A DNA stretch of 39,286 nt. It comes from Fidelibacterota bacterium. GTDB lineage: Bacteria > Fidelibacterota > Marinisomatia > SCGC-AAA003-L08 > TS1B11. A model generated the notes under the pieces. The model had not been told where the DNA came from. It worked only from the letters and a program-made list of their open reading frames with translations, and did not search any database. The DNA lies in NCBI GenBank assembly GCA_020354025.1, contig CP070638.1:1500949-1540234 (forward strand). The letters run 5' to 3'. The position numbers and the translations under genes were made by a program. The number at the start of each line of letters is the position of its first letter. Positions within the stretch are counted from its first letter, which is position 1. Positions 1 to 7,390 of this stretch are shown here, one piece after another.

Positions 1-198
1 CAAGAAAATGCCGAAGACAATAGCCCATATCACCGCCGTACCCAGGATAGCCCCGGTTCGCGTGGCCAGTATCACCTCGCCCGAGACTATGAATTCGGCG
101 CACCATATAAAAGCCGGCCCGACCAGTGCGAAAACGGCCAGGCCCGTTGGAGGTCTTTTAATCTCTGCGTTTGCGCTTGCGGTTGGCTGCTCTTTCAT
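1..198 (-). CDS. Nramp-like membrane transporter, N-terminal part (cut by window edge)
   Basis: This is the first 66 codons of a minus-strand gene that runs off the left edge. The start ATG at 198 is preceded by GGAGGA about 12 nt upstream. About 17 polar residues are followed by a hydrophobic stretch containing GPAFIWCAEF (about 27-36), then SGEVILATRTGA (39-50), then a second hydrophobic segment. The order GP-x-F-I-W, a broken helix with SGE, then RTGA resembles transmembrane helix 1 of Nramp/SLC11-family metal transporters of the APC fold. Classical Mn/Fe Nramps carry DPGN at the helix break, whereas this protein has VSGE, so the substrate may differ. The family call rests on this short piece only. 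It lies downstream of the DUF6807 gene, separated by a likely terminator, so it probably has its own promoter. Confidence 0.5.
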   Translation of the reverse strand, partial: MKEQPTASANAEIKRPPTGLAVFALVGPAFIWCAEFIVSGEVILATRTGAILGTAVIWAIVFGIFL

Positions 199-330
199 GG
201 GTCCAGAATATCCTCCGTTATGTTCCCTTGCGATAACCTGGCCGGCTGCCGGTCAGCATTTTCTTTCCGATGTCCCTATGACACCATAGGCAAGATGCGC
301 ACTGGCCGATGGATACGCTGCAATAAATGC

Positions 331-344
331 AAACTTAACAGCTC
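331..344 (-). repeat. 14-bp motif, copy upstream of the Nramp-like gene
   Basis: On the minus strand this reads GAGCTGTTAAGTTT, preceded by a C/G-rich run. An identical 14-mer with a similar GC-rich left flank lies at 1620-1633, upstream of the next minus-strand gene. It sits about 135 nt before the Nramp-like start. It could be a shared operator or promoter element, or chance. Confidence 0.35.
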
Positions 345-370
345 GGGGCCGGTTCCGCCAGAAATGCAAA

Positions 371-398
371 AGGCCCCCCGGCTACTCCCGTGGGGCCT
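371..398 (-). terminator. Likely rho-independent terminator after the DUF6807 gene
   Basis: On the minus strand AGGCCCC (398-392) pairs with GGGGCCT (377-371). CGG/CCG can extend the stem inward, and TTTTGCATTT follows immediately. It lies about 50 nt past the stop of the 449-1564 gene. The U-run is short but the position is right. The remainder of 199-448 shows no gene. Confidence 0.6.
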
Positions 399-448
399 CT
401 CACATGCTACGGGCTGTCGAATCTACCCGCGCAATCCTCAATGAATCG

Positions 449-1564
449 CTATTGTATCTTGGCGATAAAGGCCTGGTACCTGCTTTCCATGTCTTCCGGG
501 CTGACCTTGCCTGAAATGAGCGCCAGGCGGTAGCGGAAGGTGGTGGACTCGCCGTCGTCTAGGGTGAAGTTCAGTTCCTCTTGCCCCTCACTGAAGATTT
601 TCTGCCCCAGTGGATTGGCGGAGAACAGGCCGTAATCCCGGGCGTGCCAGTAGGTCGGATAGCCCACGTTTTTTGGGTGGTCCAGGATGGCCAGCGTCAC
701 CGGTTCATCGTTGACCACGCCGGTCAGCATGACCCAGCGGGCGCGCGTCCCCCAAGCGGCTGCACCTTTGACTCCTTCACTGGTGCAATACTCACCGGTC
801 ACACCGGTGTTGTCCATGACGGGCACCTCCACGGCCAGACCTTCGCTGTCGGTCAGCGTGACGGGCTTCTTGGTGGGATGCTCCAGCGCCCGGGTCACCC
901 GGATGGCAACCATACCTTCCTTAGTATCAGTAAAGCTCACCGGCCCGTTAGCGGCGGTCAGGGTGGTTATGCGGTCTACGACCCGGCAGACGGGACAGGC
1001 GTGGAAGACGAACCGGGTCTCTTCGGTGAGCAGGACGTTCCCCTGCGCATCGGCCCATTCGCAGGTCACTTCCAGGGCATTATTCTCCTCATCTATATTC
1101 TTAATGGCCTTGTGGTAGATGGTGCCCATCCGGCTGACGCGTTCTCCCGTGATCGCGTCGGAGTTGTTCCAGAAGTCGAAGCCGTTCACGTCGCCGTAGT
1201 TCAGCCAGAATCCGATGTGATGAGGATGGTCCACCCGCTCACCCGCCCGCTTCTTCAGGGGGAAGCCGCGGGTCACGTCGTTGCCCTTCGGCGTCAGGAG
1301 GGGGTAGATAACCGGCTTTTTCAGGACGCTGATCTGGTCCGAATAGAGGTAGGAGGTGAACGGCTCACCGTCAACCAGCACATCCACCTTCTGCTCGGCA
1401 TCGTTGCGGACGAGCTGGATGGCTGGTTCGCTGGGCGGCTTCTCGGCCTCGACACTTTCGACCTTGATTGCTGGCGCGGTTGCGCACGCACCCGCCAACA
1501 GCCCTATCAGCATAGCTCCTGCCGTAATGGAAATACGGGCATTGCTGGATTGCTTATTATTCAT
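449..1564 (-). CDS. Secreted DUF6807 family protein (annotated as 'methane oxygenase PmoA' family)
   Basis: A 371-residue exported protein. The N-terminus is polar, followed by a hydrophobic segment (about 13-26) ending in AGAC with Cys at 27. This is a possible lipoprotein signal, although the lipobox is imperfect. The mature part carries the DUF6807 (Pfam PF14100) signatures: DHPHHIGFWLNYGDVNGFDFW near residues 112-132, and HPKNVGYPTYWHARDYGLF followed by NPLG near 297-320. The Pfam name 'PmoA' is historical; the family is not the copper membrane subunit of methane monooxygenase, and its biochemical activity is unsettled. Members often sit among carbohydrate-use genes in Planctomycetes and Bacteroidetes. 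The ATG at 1564 has GAGGT 6-7 nt upstream. The long plus-strand frame inside it is a shadow. Confidence 0.8.
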   Translation of the reverse strand: MNNKQSSNARISITAGAMLIGLLAGACATAPAIKVESVEAEKPPSEPAIQLVRNDAEQKVDVLVDGEPFTSYLYSDQISVLKKPVIYPLLTPKGNDVTRGFPLKKRAGERVDHPHHIGFWLNYGDVNGFDFWNNSDAITGERVSRMGTIYHKAIKNIDEENNALEVTCEWADAQGNVLLTEETRFVFHACPVCRVVDRITTLTAANGPVSFTDTKEGMVAIRVTRALEHPTKKPVTLTDSEGLAVEVPVMDNTGVTGEYCTSEGVKGAAAWGTRARWVMLTGVVNDEPVTLAILDHPKNVGYPTYWHARDYGLFSANPLGQKIFSEGQEELNFTLDDGESTTFRYRLALISGKVSPEDMESRYQAFIAKIQ

Positions 1565-1619
1565 GTTATTACCTCAATCGTTGCTTAGCGGATGACACCC
1601 GGCTAACTGCTGGGGGCAT

Positions 1620-1633
1620 AAACTTAACAGCTC
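1620..1633 (-). repeat. 14-bp motif, copy upstream of the DUF6807 gene
   Basis: Minus-strand GAGCTGTTAAGTTT, identical to 331-344 and again preceded by a GC-rich run (CCGCCCG). It lies 56-69 nt before the DUF6807 start, a plausible distance for a promoter or operator. Confidence 0.35.
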
Positions 1634-1720
1634 CGGGCGGCGGATGCGGAAGGGTTTTATAACGGGCACCAGGAGACTGCCATTGAGGTGATCTGGGGGC
1701 TTGGTTTTATCACTGGATCG

Positions 1721-1770
1721 CGGCCCCTCCTCGTCGCACTGAGGCTCTCGAAGTGGGACGAGGCCAGCCG
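1721..1770. other. Strong imperfect hairpin in the divergent region
   Basis: Nested pairings are CGGC (1721-1724)/GCCG (1767-1770), CCTCGTC (1729-1735)/GACGAGG (1757-1763), CACT (1737-1740)/AGTG (1752-1755), and GAG/CTC around a 3-nt loop. About 18 base pairs form with small internal loops. No U-run follows on either strand, so it is not a standard terminator. It could be a leader structure of either gene. Confidence 0.45.
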
Positions 1771-1914
1771 TTAGCCGCTGATAGCTGATCACCAATTGAT
1801 CCTCGCGCAATCATTCCTATTCCTTAAGAAGTATTAGTGAGATATATTACCGCTGAATTTTTACATTGGTATTACCATAACAGTAGTAATATACAATTAA
1901 CAGGGGGTGCCGAC

Positions 1915-2622
1915 ATGAAAACGAAATCCCTATCTGGGAGCTTAATCAAGATAGTATTAATGGGCCTTCTCGTCCCTGGATTTGCCATCGGTCAGTATTG
2001 GGATGATGACGGTAATGACATCTATAACACGAATAGCGGTAACGTAGGTATCGGAACGACGAGTCCTGATGAAAAATTAGAAGTCACTGCTGGAAATATT
2101 AAATTAGATTGGCTGAACAGTAAATTTATCTTCGGGGACGGCAATTCTGGTCAGACTCAAAGAAGAGTTTGGGCAATTAAGGGGACGACCTACGGTTCAA
2201 ATTCTATCTTAGATTTTTTAGTTTCGACAACTCCTGGAGGAAGCCCAACCACTTCAATAATTAGTTTCAGGAATGACGGCAACGTCGGTATCGGGACGAC
2301 CAGCCCGCAGTCTAAGCTGTCCGTGAACGGCACCATTACCGCCAAAGAAGTGGAGGTGACATCAACCGGCTGGCCCGACCACGTCTTTGCCGACACCTAC
2401 CGGCTCAGGCCCCTCGCTGAGGTGGAAACCTACATCAAGGCCAATCGGCACCTGCCGGATGTCCCCTCCGCCGCCGAGGTTGAGGAGGAGGGTGTTGCTT
2501 TGGGCAAAATGCAGGCCACCCTCCTGCAGAAGGTCGAGGAGCTGACACTGTACGTGATCGACCTAAATAAAGAGAACGAGGCGCTGAAGAAGCGGGTGGC
2601 GAGCCTGGAACGGGAGCAGTAA
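1915..2622 (+). CDS. Secreted tail-fibre-like surface protein with C-terminal coiled coil
   Basis: A protein of 235 residues. I chose the ATG at 1915 because AGGGGG lies 7 nt upstream and a clean signal peptide follows (MKTKS, then hydrophobic residues 9-25, cleavage near IGQ). An in-frame ATG farther upstream would bury this signal. Two GNVGIGTTSP motifs (about 42-51 and 122-131), each followed by a KLxV strand, are typical of fibre and adhesin-like proteins of Bacteroidetes and relatives. The C-terminal third (DHVFADTYRL...LPEVE-type...NRHLPDVPS) resembles the region before the intramolecular chaperone of endosialidase-like fibres. It ends in a heptad-like Leu/Glu coiled coil (about 195-235), suggesting trimerisation. 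It is the first gene of a five-gene exported-protein operon; the next ATG is 1 nt after its stop. The first part is AT-rich and the last part GC-rich. Confidence 0.7.
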   Translation: MKTKSLSGSLIKIVLMGLLVPGFAIGQYWDDDGNDIYNTNSGNVGIGTTSPDEKLEVTAGNIKLDWLNSKFIFGDGNSGQTQRRVWAIKGTTYGSNSILDFLVSTTPGGSPTTSIISFRNDGNVGIGTTSPQSKLSVNGTITAKEVEVTSTGWPDHVFADTYRLRPLAEVETYIKANRHLPDVPSAAEVEEEGVALGKMQATLLQKVEELTLYVIDLNKENEALKKRVASLEREQ

Positions 2623-2623
2623 G

Positions 2624-3202
2624 ATGGGACGCATTGGAGCTTATGCCTGTGCTATAGGGCTGCTGCTGACGATACTGCCGGGCTTGCAGGCCCAATCCGG
2701 TACAAGACAGATCCCTCCGCCCCGCTACCTGACCGACGAGGAGGCCATCCGTATCCTGCTCCACAACATCCGGGAGGGCATCCGGCGGCAGGACCTCCTC
2801 CTGATCATCGACGGCTTTGCCAGCGAGGTCGAGATTGGCGACAGCACTACCGTCACCCTAGCCCAGGTGCGGGATAGCCTGCGGACGGCCTTTGCCGGGG
2901 CCGAGGCCCGGCGGGAAGACCCCCGTTTCCAGGCGCTGACCCCTCCCGGCGTTGAGCTAACCAGTACCTGGGATTTCGGCCTGCAGATCGACAGCGTGCG
3001 CTTCCTTGATGACCGGACCGCCGTGGCTGAGACCCAGGTCTATTTCGGCGCCGCTGAGCAGGACACCACCGCCGGCTGGCAGTTCGGCCGGAAGCGCCGG
3101 GAGACCATCCACTTTGAGAAGGTCAGCGGGGAGTGGCGGGTGAAAAGCATTGATGAATTGTTAAGAATATATTCTTTATATAGATCTAGCGGGGAAAAAT
3201 AG
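2624..3202 (+). CDS. Small exported protein, possibly NTF2-like
   Basis: A protein of 192 residues with a clear signal peptide (hydrophobic residues 5-21, cleavage after LQAQ or similar). The mature part begins with a helix (LTDEEAIRILLHNIREGIRRQD). It then has DLLLIIDGFASEV, a middle segment with alternating strands, and a final strand pattern RETIHFEKVSGEWRVKSI. Helix, 'xGF' turn, and a last strand with a W-R-V/I-x-x-I pattern are what NTF2/SnoaL-like folds look like, so this is a fold guess and not a function. Spacing to the neighbours is 1 nt on both sides, implying translational coupling. Base composition shifts to AT-rich in its last 60 nt. Confidence 0.55.
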   Translation: MGRIGAYACAIGLLLTILPGLQAQSGTRQIPPPRYLTDEEAIRILLHNIREGIRRQDLLLIIDGFASEVEIGDSTTVTLAQVRDSLRTAFAGAEARREDPRFQALTPPGVELTSTWDFGLQIDSVRFLDDRTAVAETQVYFGAAEQDTTAGWQFGRKRRETIHFEKVSGEWRVKSIDELLRIYSLYRSSGEK

Positions 3203-3203
3203 A

Positions 3204-4397
3204 ATGTTTTCTCAAAAATCAGCAGACACTAAAGGCAGAGATTGGTTGAAATCAAATACCAAAAAGTTTTACCTGTATCAATTGCTTAACCTGCTTCTTA
3301 TGCTTGGGATAATGCTCGTCAGCCACAAATGCTATCCCGAAGCGTGGTATGAACCGGATGGCTCTCCAGATTCTAGTGGTGTGGGAAGCATGACTATTTC
3401 TATTATCGACGCTCCCTCTTCATATCAGGCCAATGGCACCCAGACAAGCTATTTTGAGGTTTCTCTGCAATATGATATTGATCCAGAAGCATACCCGGGA
3501 CACAGCTGGCTCCGTCTATTGATATCTGATTATGATGAAGTAACTATAGCAAGCTCGAACTGGAGGCAAACGCTCCCCGGCGAAAACCTGCAGGATACGA
3601 TACGCTGGGGAGGCGACTGGCGGCTTGGCTCAGGTAGCTGGTACAACCTTAAAGCCGAAGTATTTAACCTGATCGGAACCAGCAAGAACAGCGCTACTTC
3701 ATATAATCGGCAGATCTCGCTTTATCCAACCACAATTCAGCTGACCGATAGATATATCGAGTATACGGGCAGCTATGATGCACCCCTGTGGGAGAAGGCC
3801 GAGTTGGAGGGGAATGGCCTGTCCCTTATAAGACAATCCTTCAACCTGGCCGGAATAAGATTAAATCTAAATTACGAAAGTGATAATTCCGACAGCGTTT
3901 ACTTTGACTTGGACTACCCCTGGGAAATAATTAGCTACCTACATTATAATAAGTATACGCAGGATCAATACCATTTAGCTGCAGCAAAAGGCATATATAA
4001 AACTTCCGACGGCGGCTCCATTGAAAATTTAGGAAATACAGCCGGAGTCACATATATTGAACAAGGCGAATATAATACCACCGGAAGCATTGTGGGATAC
4101 AGAAACTGCGTGGAATATCCTTTCCCTTCCTCTCTAAACATAGCGGTTTCTGATACAACCAGGATGACCCCGTTTAATATGATGAACGCAGTCATAGTCC
4201 ATGAGCTTGGGCACCAGGTTGGATGGGGGGATGTTAACGAACATAAGGGCAGCGGGTACACCAGGGAAAATAGTTATTGCATTATGTGGGCCGAAAAATC
4301 GGGCAACTACGATCCTACTGTTCTTCCAAGTAATATAACCATACCCAATCCGCATTTCTGTGCTGAACATTTAGATACCCTGTCACTGAGTCAATAA
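3204..4397 (+). CDS. Exported metzincin-type zinc metalloprotease (putative)
   Basis: A protein of 397 residues with a long polar N-terminus, then a hydrophobic segment (about 24-41) that acts as signal or anchor. Residues 60-180 look like a beta-rich, possibly Ig-like domain. The C-terminal part has VHELGHQVGWGD: His333, Glu334, His337, Gly340 and Asp343 fit HExxHxxGxx(H/D). Asp as third ligand is known in snapalysin-like metzincins. A Met-turn candidate SYCIMW (358-362) and a later FCAEH (386-389) complete the active-site layout. Nothing longer is recognisable, so the substrate is unknown. It may process its operon partners or cell-surface targets. The gene is visibly AT-richer than gene 2624-3202. 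It starts 1 nt after the previous stop. Confidence 0.65.
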   Translation: MFSQKSADTKGRDWLKSNTKKFYLYQLLNLLLMLGIMLVSHKCYPEAWYEPDGSPDSSGVGSMTISIIDAPSSYQANGTQTSYFEVSLQYDIDPEAYPGHSWLRLLISDYDEVTIASSNWRQTLPGENLQDTIRWGGDWRLGSGSWYNLKAEVFNLIGTSKNSATSYNRQISLYPTTIQLTDRYIEYTGSYDAPLWEKAELEGNGLSLIRQSFNLAGIRLNLNYESDNSDSVYFDLDYPWEIISYLHYNKYTQDQYHLAAAKGIYKTSDGGSIENLGNTAGVTYIEQGEYNTTGSIVGYRNCVEYPFPSSLNIAVSDTTRMTPFNMMNAVIVHELGHQVGWGDVNEHKGSGYTRENSYCIMWAEKSGNYDPTVLPSNITIPNPHFCAEHLDTLSLSQ

Positions 4398-4408
4398 GGA
4401 AATCAAAC

Positions 4409-5305
4409 ATGAACTGGAAATACCTATGGTCGTTTTTATGGCTGCTGGGCCTCCAGGTTGCCTACCCGCAAGGGCTGGATGTAACCATTGTTTTGGAGAA
4501 GTCCTCCTACCTGGTGGGTGAAGAGATATGGATGGATATCATCTGGCAGAATAATTCACCTGATACCCTATCCACCGCCAATTTTGCGTGGAATGAAGAT
4601 CTTTATATAATCGATTCGGAGGGAAAGCGGCATTTGCGTACGGGCATGTTTGTTGATTTAAGAGGACTATGGGTGCCCGATTTGCCCCCCGGGGCTACTG
4701 TAGTACATACCCTTGAATGTGCGGTAAATATGGGAGATACAAATCCAAACTATCGCCTTTCTCACCTGCCGGCTAGCAGTTACCAGATTTACATAAAGGG
4801 CGAACTGACTAAGGGCTACCAATATCCGGATTGGTTTAAAAAAATACCCTACAAATCAAACACAATCAACTTGGTCATAAATGAGCCTGTGGGAGATGAA
4901 AGGATCGTATGGGGCCTGCTTAATCAAGCCGAGGATTATATATTCGCTCAGAAAAACAAGCCTGAGGCAGACAAGCTTTATGAAACGATAATCAGTACCT
5001 ATCCCAACAGCGCCTATATCGAGAGAACGTGGCAAAAGTACGCCTCGCTTTTTAAGTACTCCGGGAGTATTGAGCAAAGGGAACAATCTGCGGTAAGACT
5101 GAAGGAATTTATAGACCGATTTCCTGATTCGATGGGTGTATCCCGTAGAGTGATCCATTTATATATGCATTCTCGTGTTAGTCCGGAACAGAAGCTCCAG
5201 CTGATGAATGAAATTTCCACGGCTCACCCCGGCACCCGGGCCGCGGCCGCGGCCAAAAGACGGTTGGATGAACTCCAAGCTAAAGCAAGCAGGGATAAAA
5301 AATGA
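4409..5305 (+). CDS. Exported protein with N-terminal Ig-like and C-terminal TPR-like regions
   Basis: A protein of 298 residues. The signal peptide is in residues 1-21 (MNWKYLWSFLWLLGLQVAYPQG). Residues about 23-160 form a beta-sandwich-like segment (VTIVLEKSSYLVGEEIWMDIIWQN...LPPGATVV...), similar in style to bacterial proteinase-inhibitor-like or Ig-like modules. Residues about 165-298 are helical with TPR/Sel1-like spacing (AEDYIFAQKNKPEADKLYE, TYPNSAYIE, RFPDSMG, AHPGTRAAAAAKRRL). This is a likely protein-interaction scaffold. It starts 11 nt after the metalloprotease stop, and its own stop overlaps the next ATG (ATGA). The pairing of an inhibitor-like module with a protease gene is suggestive but unproven. 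Confidence 0.55.
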   Translation: MNWKYLWSFLWLLGLQVAYPQGLDVTIVLEKSSYLVGEEIWMDIIWQNNSPDTLSTANFAWNEDLYIIDSEGKRHLRTGMFVDLRGLWVPDLPPGATVVHTLECAVNMGDTNPNYRLSHLPASSYQIYIKGELTKGYQYPDWFKKIPYKSNTINLVINEPVGDERIVWGLLNQAEDYIFAQKNKPEADKLYETIISTYPNSAYIERTWQKYASLFKYSGSIEQREQSAVRLKEFIDRFPDSMGVSRRVIHLYMHSRVSPEQKLQLMNEISTAHPGTRAAAAAKRRLDELQAKASRDKK

Positions 5306-7203
5306 GTAGGTTAAGTATTTTTACAGCTGTCGCTGCGGCTTCTATTGCGATATACCCGGTGGCTCTTTTACCGCAGAGTGCCTCCATGCTCAAGACCTTT
5401 CCTTTCTACGGGAGCCACTATATCCTTGATAAAGAGCTGGTTCAAGACAAGTACGGCGATGATGTCAACATGTTTGAATACCCCAAAGACTGCGCTATTG
5501 TTTATGTTAGTGAATCTACCTTTCTGGCCTTTATCATTGATCCGGCCTGGAATAGATTAATCTATGGTGAATGGACTAATGAGTGGGTAAAGCCGTATGG
5601 CTGGTATGGGTACACAGCCGATGGCACAGGCTGGAACCATCCCCGGAGGGTGGTAACCGACGGCCTGGGAAACGTCTATGTAGCCGATACCTACAACGGC
5701 CGAGTTGTCAGCCTGGAATACGATGCCACCGAAGAGGAAATAGATCCTGGCTCCTTTACCTCACTCGGTGCCAGCGTCCTTGAGCTGCCCTGGGACGTAG
5801 ACGTGGACGACCGCGGCGATACCAGCGTCAGTAACGATCACCTGTGGGTTATTGACAAGTCGCTGAACAGGGTACTGAAGTTCAACCTCAGCGGTCAGCA
5901 CCTGCTGTCTATCACATCTCTGCACAATCCTTCAACGAGTGCAACCTACAGCGACCTGAGCGGGCTATCCGGAGTGGCCGTGCGGAAAAGCGCCGCCAAC
6001 GGCAACAATTCCACTTCAAACTATCGTCTATACCTTATCGACTGGAAACAGCGCAAGCTCTTCCTGGTAGGCGCCGATAACGTATCCGGCGGCCAGGCCA
6101 CTATCTACCGGGAGACGGACACCTTTCCCGATAATTATGTTCTTACCGACATTGAGTCTGACTTCTTCGGCGACGTGTGGATCGTGAACGAGACCGGTAA
6201 CGCCATCGAGAAGTACACCTGGGACCTGAAGTACCTGGACAGCCAGAGCGGCCTTAACCGGCCCACCAGCGTGGCCAGCTCCCGGCGGCACGACCGGTAC
6301 ATGGCCATTACCGAGCGCTGGACCGAGACTACCGGCAGCCGGATCTATACCCACGGGGCCCATATCAACGACCTGTATATCAACCCCGGCAAAACCATGA
6401 CATATTTCAATTTCAAGACCACCAACTACGGTCGGGTGGCGGCCAAGGTGTATCAGGGCACGACCCTGATCAGTCACTATTACGTTGGCTTTGATGATTA
6501 TATCCGCCCCAGCGGGCAGCAAAGCGGTTATGTGTATCAACAATCGCCTGAAGAGGAATACACGTTAAAGGTCTTTGCCTACGTCTATAACGATACCAGC
6601 AAATACCATGTTGTTGAGCAGAACTTTCAGTTCCTCCCTGAATGGCCTGCCAACTTGACGCTGTCGGATATGACCATATGGGGCGAGCAATGGTATACGG
6701 TAACCAACTCTATAACAGCCGGTCCCAATTTCACTGTTGAGGATGGGGCCGACGTACATATGAGGGCAAAAAATACCATCACGCTGGTACCCGGATTCAC
6801 TGCGAAGGCTGGCAGCGAATTCAATGCGTACATTTACACTGGTTCGATACCCAAGGCGATTCCAGCAGATACATTGGTTGCAAGTGCCCCGGATAGCGGT
6901 CGTAATGATACTGAACTAACTCCAAGGAAGTACACTCTTTCCCATAACTACCCCAATCCTTTCAATCCCATCACTACCATTCGCTTCGGCTTGCCCGAGC
7001 CGGCCCACACCCGGCTTGTGGTCTATGACCTGCTGGGGCGGCAGGTAATTCGGCTGGTGGACCAGCACCTGGAGCCGGGCTACCATGCGGTGGTATGGAA
7101 TGGGAGGATCGCCGCTGGCCGCGAGGTCCCCTCCGGAATCTACATCGCCCGTATCGTGACCCCCAAGTACGTCAAAAGCATCAAGATGCTGCTGTTAAAA
7201 TAA
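5302..7203 (+). CDS. Secreted NHL beta-propeller protein with type IX-like C-terminal sorting domain
   Basis: A protein of 633 residues with a signal peptide at 1-27. Residues about 55-350 contain NHL/6-bladed propeller blades, e.g. WNHPRRVVTDGLGNVYVADT (111-130) followed by YNGRVVSLEY, and HLWVIDKSLNRVLKFNLSG. Residues about 440-510 include a segment like those called coat-hanger stacks (VHMRAKNTITLVPGFTAKAG). The last 94 residues (from about 540) are a por/type IX secretion sorting domain: NYPNPFNP at 549-556, then YDLLGRQV, then PSGIYIARI, ending in Lys. In FCB bacteria this targets proteins through the type IX system to the surface. It overlaps the previous gene by 4 nt (ATGA). Its last five codons lie inside the first unit of a 44-bp tandem repeat. 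Confidence 0.75.
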   Translation: MSRLSIFTAVAAASIAIYPVALLPQSASMLKTFPFYGSHYILDKELVQDKYGDDVNMFEYPKDCAIVYVSESTFLAFIIDPAWNRLIYGEWTNEWVKPYGWYGYTADGTGWNHPRRVVTDGLGNVYVADTYNGRVVSLEYDATEEEIDPGSFTSLGASVLELPWDVDVDDRGDTSVSNDHLWVIDKSLNRVLKFNLSGQHLLSITSLHNPSTSATYSDLSGLSGVAVRKSAANGNNSTSNYRLYLIDWKQRKLFLVGADNVSGGQATIYRETDTFPDNYVLTDIESDFFGDVWIVNETGNAIEKYTWDLKYLDSQSGLNRPTSVASSRRHDRYMAITERWTETTGSRIYTHGAHINDLYINPGKTMTYFNFKTTNYGRVAAKVYQGTTLISHYYVGFDDYIRPSGQQSGYVYQQSPEEEYTLKVFAYVYNDTSKYHVVEQNFQFLPEWPANLTLSDMTIWGEQWYTVTNSITAGPNFTVEDGADVHMRAKNTITLVPGFTAKAGSEFNAYIYTGSIPKAIPADTLVASAPDSGRNDTELTPRKYTLSHNYPNPFNPITTIRFGLPEPAHTRLVVYDLLGRQVIRLVDQHLEPGYHAVVWNGRIAAGREVPSGIYIARIVTPKYVKSIKMLLLK

Positions 7204-7364
7204 TCGTTAGAATAGTCCCGCAGGATGCGGGGCTGCTGTTAAAATAATCGTTAGAATAGTCTCGCAGGATGCGGGGCTGCTGTTAAAATAATCGTTAGAA
7301 TAGTCCCGCAGGATGCGGGGCTGCTGTTAAAATAATCGTTAGAATAGTCCCGCAGGATGCGGGG
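7189..7364 (+). repeat. 44-bp tandem repeat, four copies, spanning a stop codon
   Basis: Units start at 7189, 7233, 7277 and 7321, with a decayed fifth from 7365. Each unit holds CTGCTGTTAAAATAA, which in the first unit encodes the last residues and stop of the propeller protein. It is followed by a hairpin AGTCCCGC-AGGAT-GCGGGGCT (8 bp with one G-U). The only difference seen between copies is C to T in unit 2 (AGTCTCGC), which keeps pairing through a second G-U. There are no spacers, so this is not CRISPR. Confidence 0.9.
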
Positions 7365-7390
7365 CTGCTATTGAAATAGTATCAGAGTAG

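Larger units (their letters stand above)
1565..1914. other. Divergent intergenic region, 350 bp, no gene seen
   Basis: It separates the minus-strand DUF6807 gene from the plus-strand exported-protein operon, so it should hold promoters for both. The left half is GC-rich and contains the 14-bp motif (1620-1633) and a strong hairpin (1721-1770). The right half is AT-rich, with weak -35/-10-like words (TTTACA at 1860, TAATAT at 1887, spacing 21), which I cannot call as a promoter. AGGGGG at 1902-1907 is the Shine-Dalgarno site of the next gene. Confidence 0.6.

Noticed and set aside
581-1588. Long open frame (335 codons) on the plus strand
   Set aside because: It lies fully antisense to the DUF6807 gene, has no domain and no ribosome-binding site, and is explained by the codon pattern of the real gene.
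1574-1810. Minus-strand frame of 78 codons before the DUF6807 gene
   Set aside because: It has no domain or signal, and overlaps the hairpin and the presumed promoter region.
7189-7364. CRISPR array
   Set aside because: Units follow each other directly with no spacers, and no cas gene is near.
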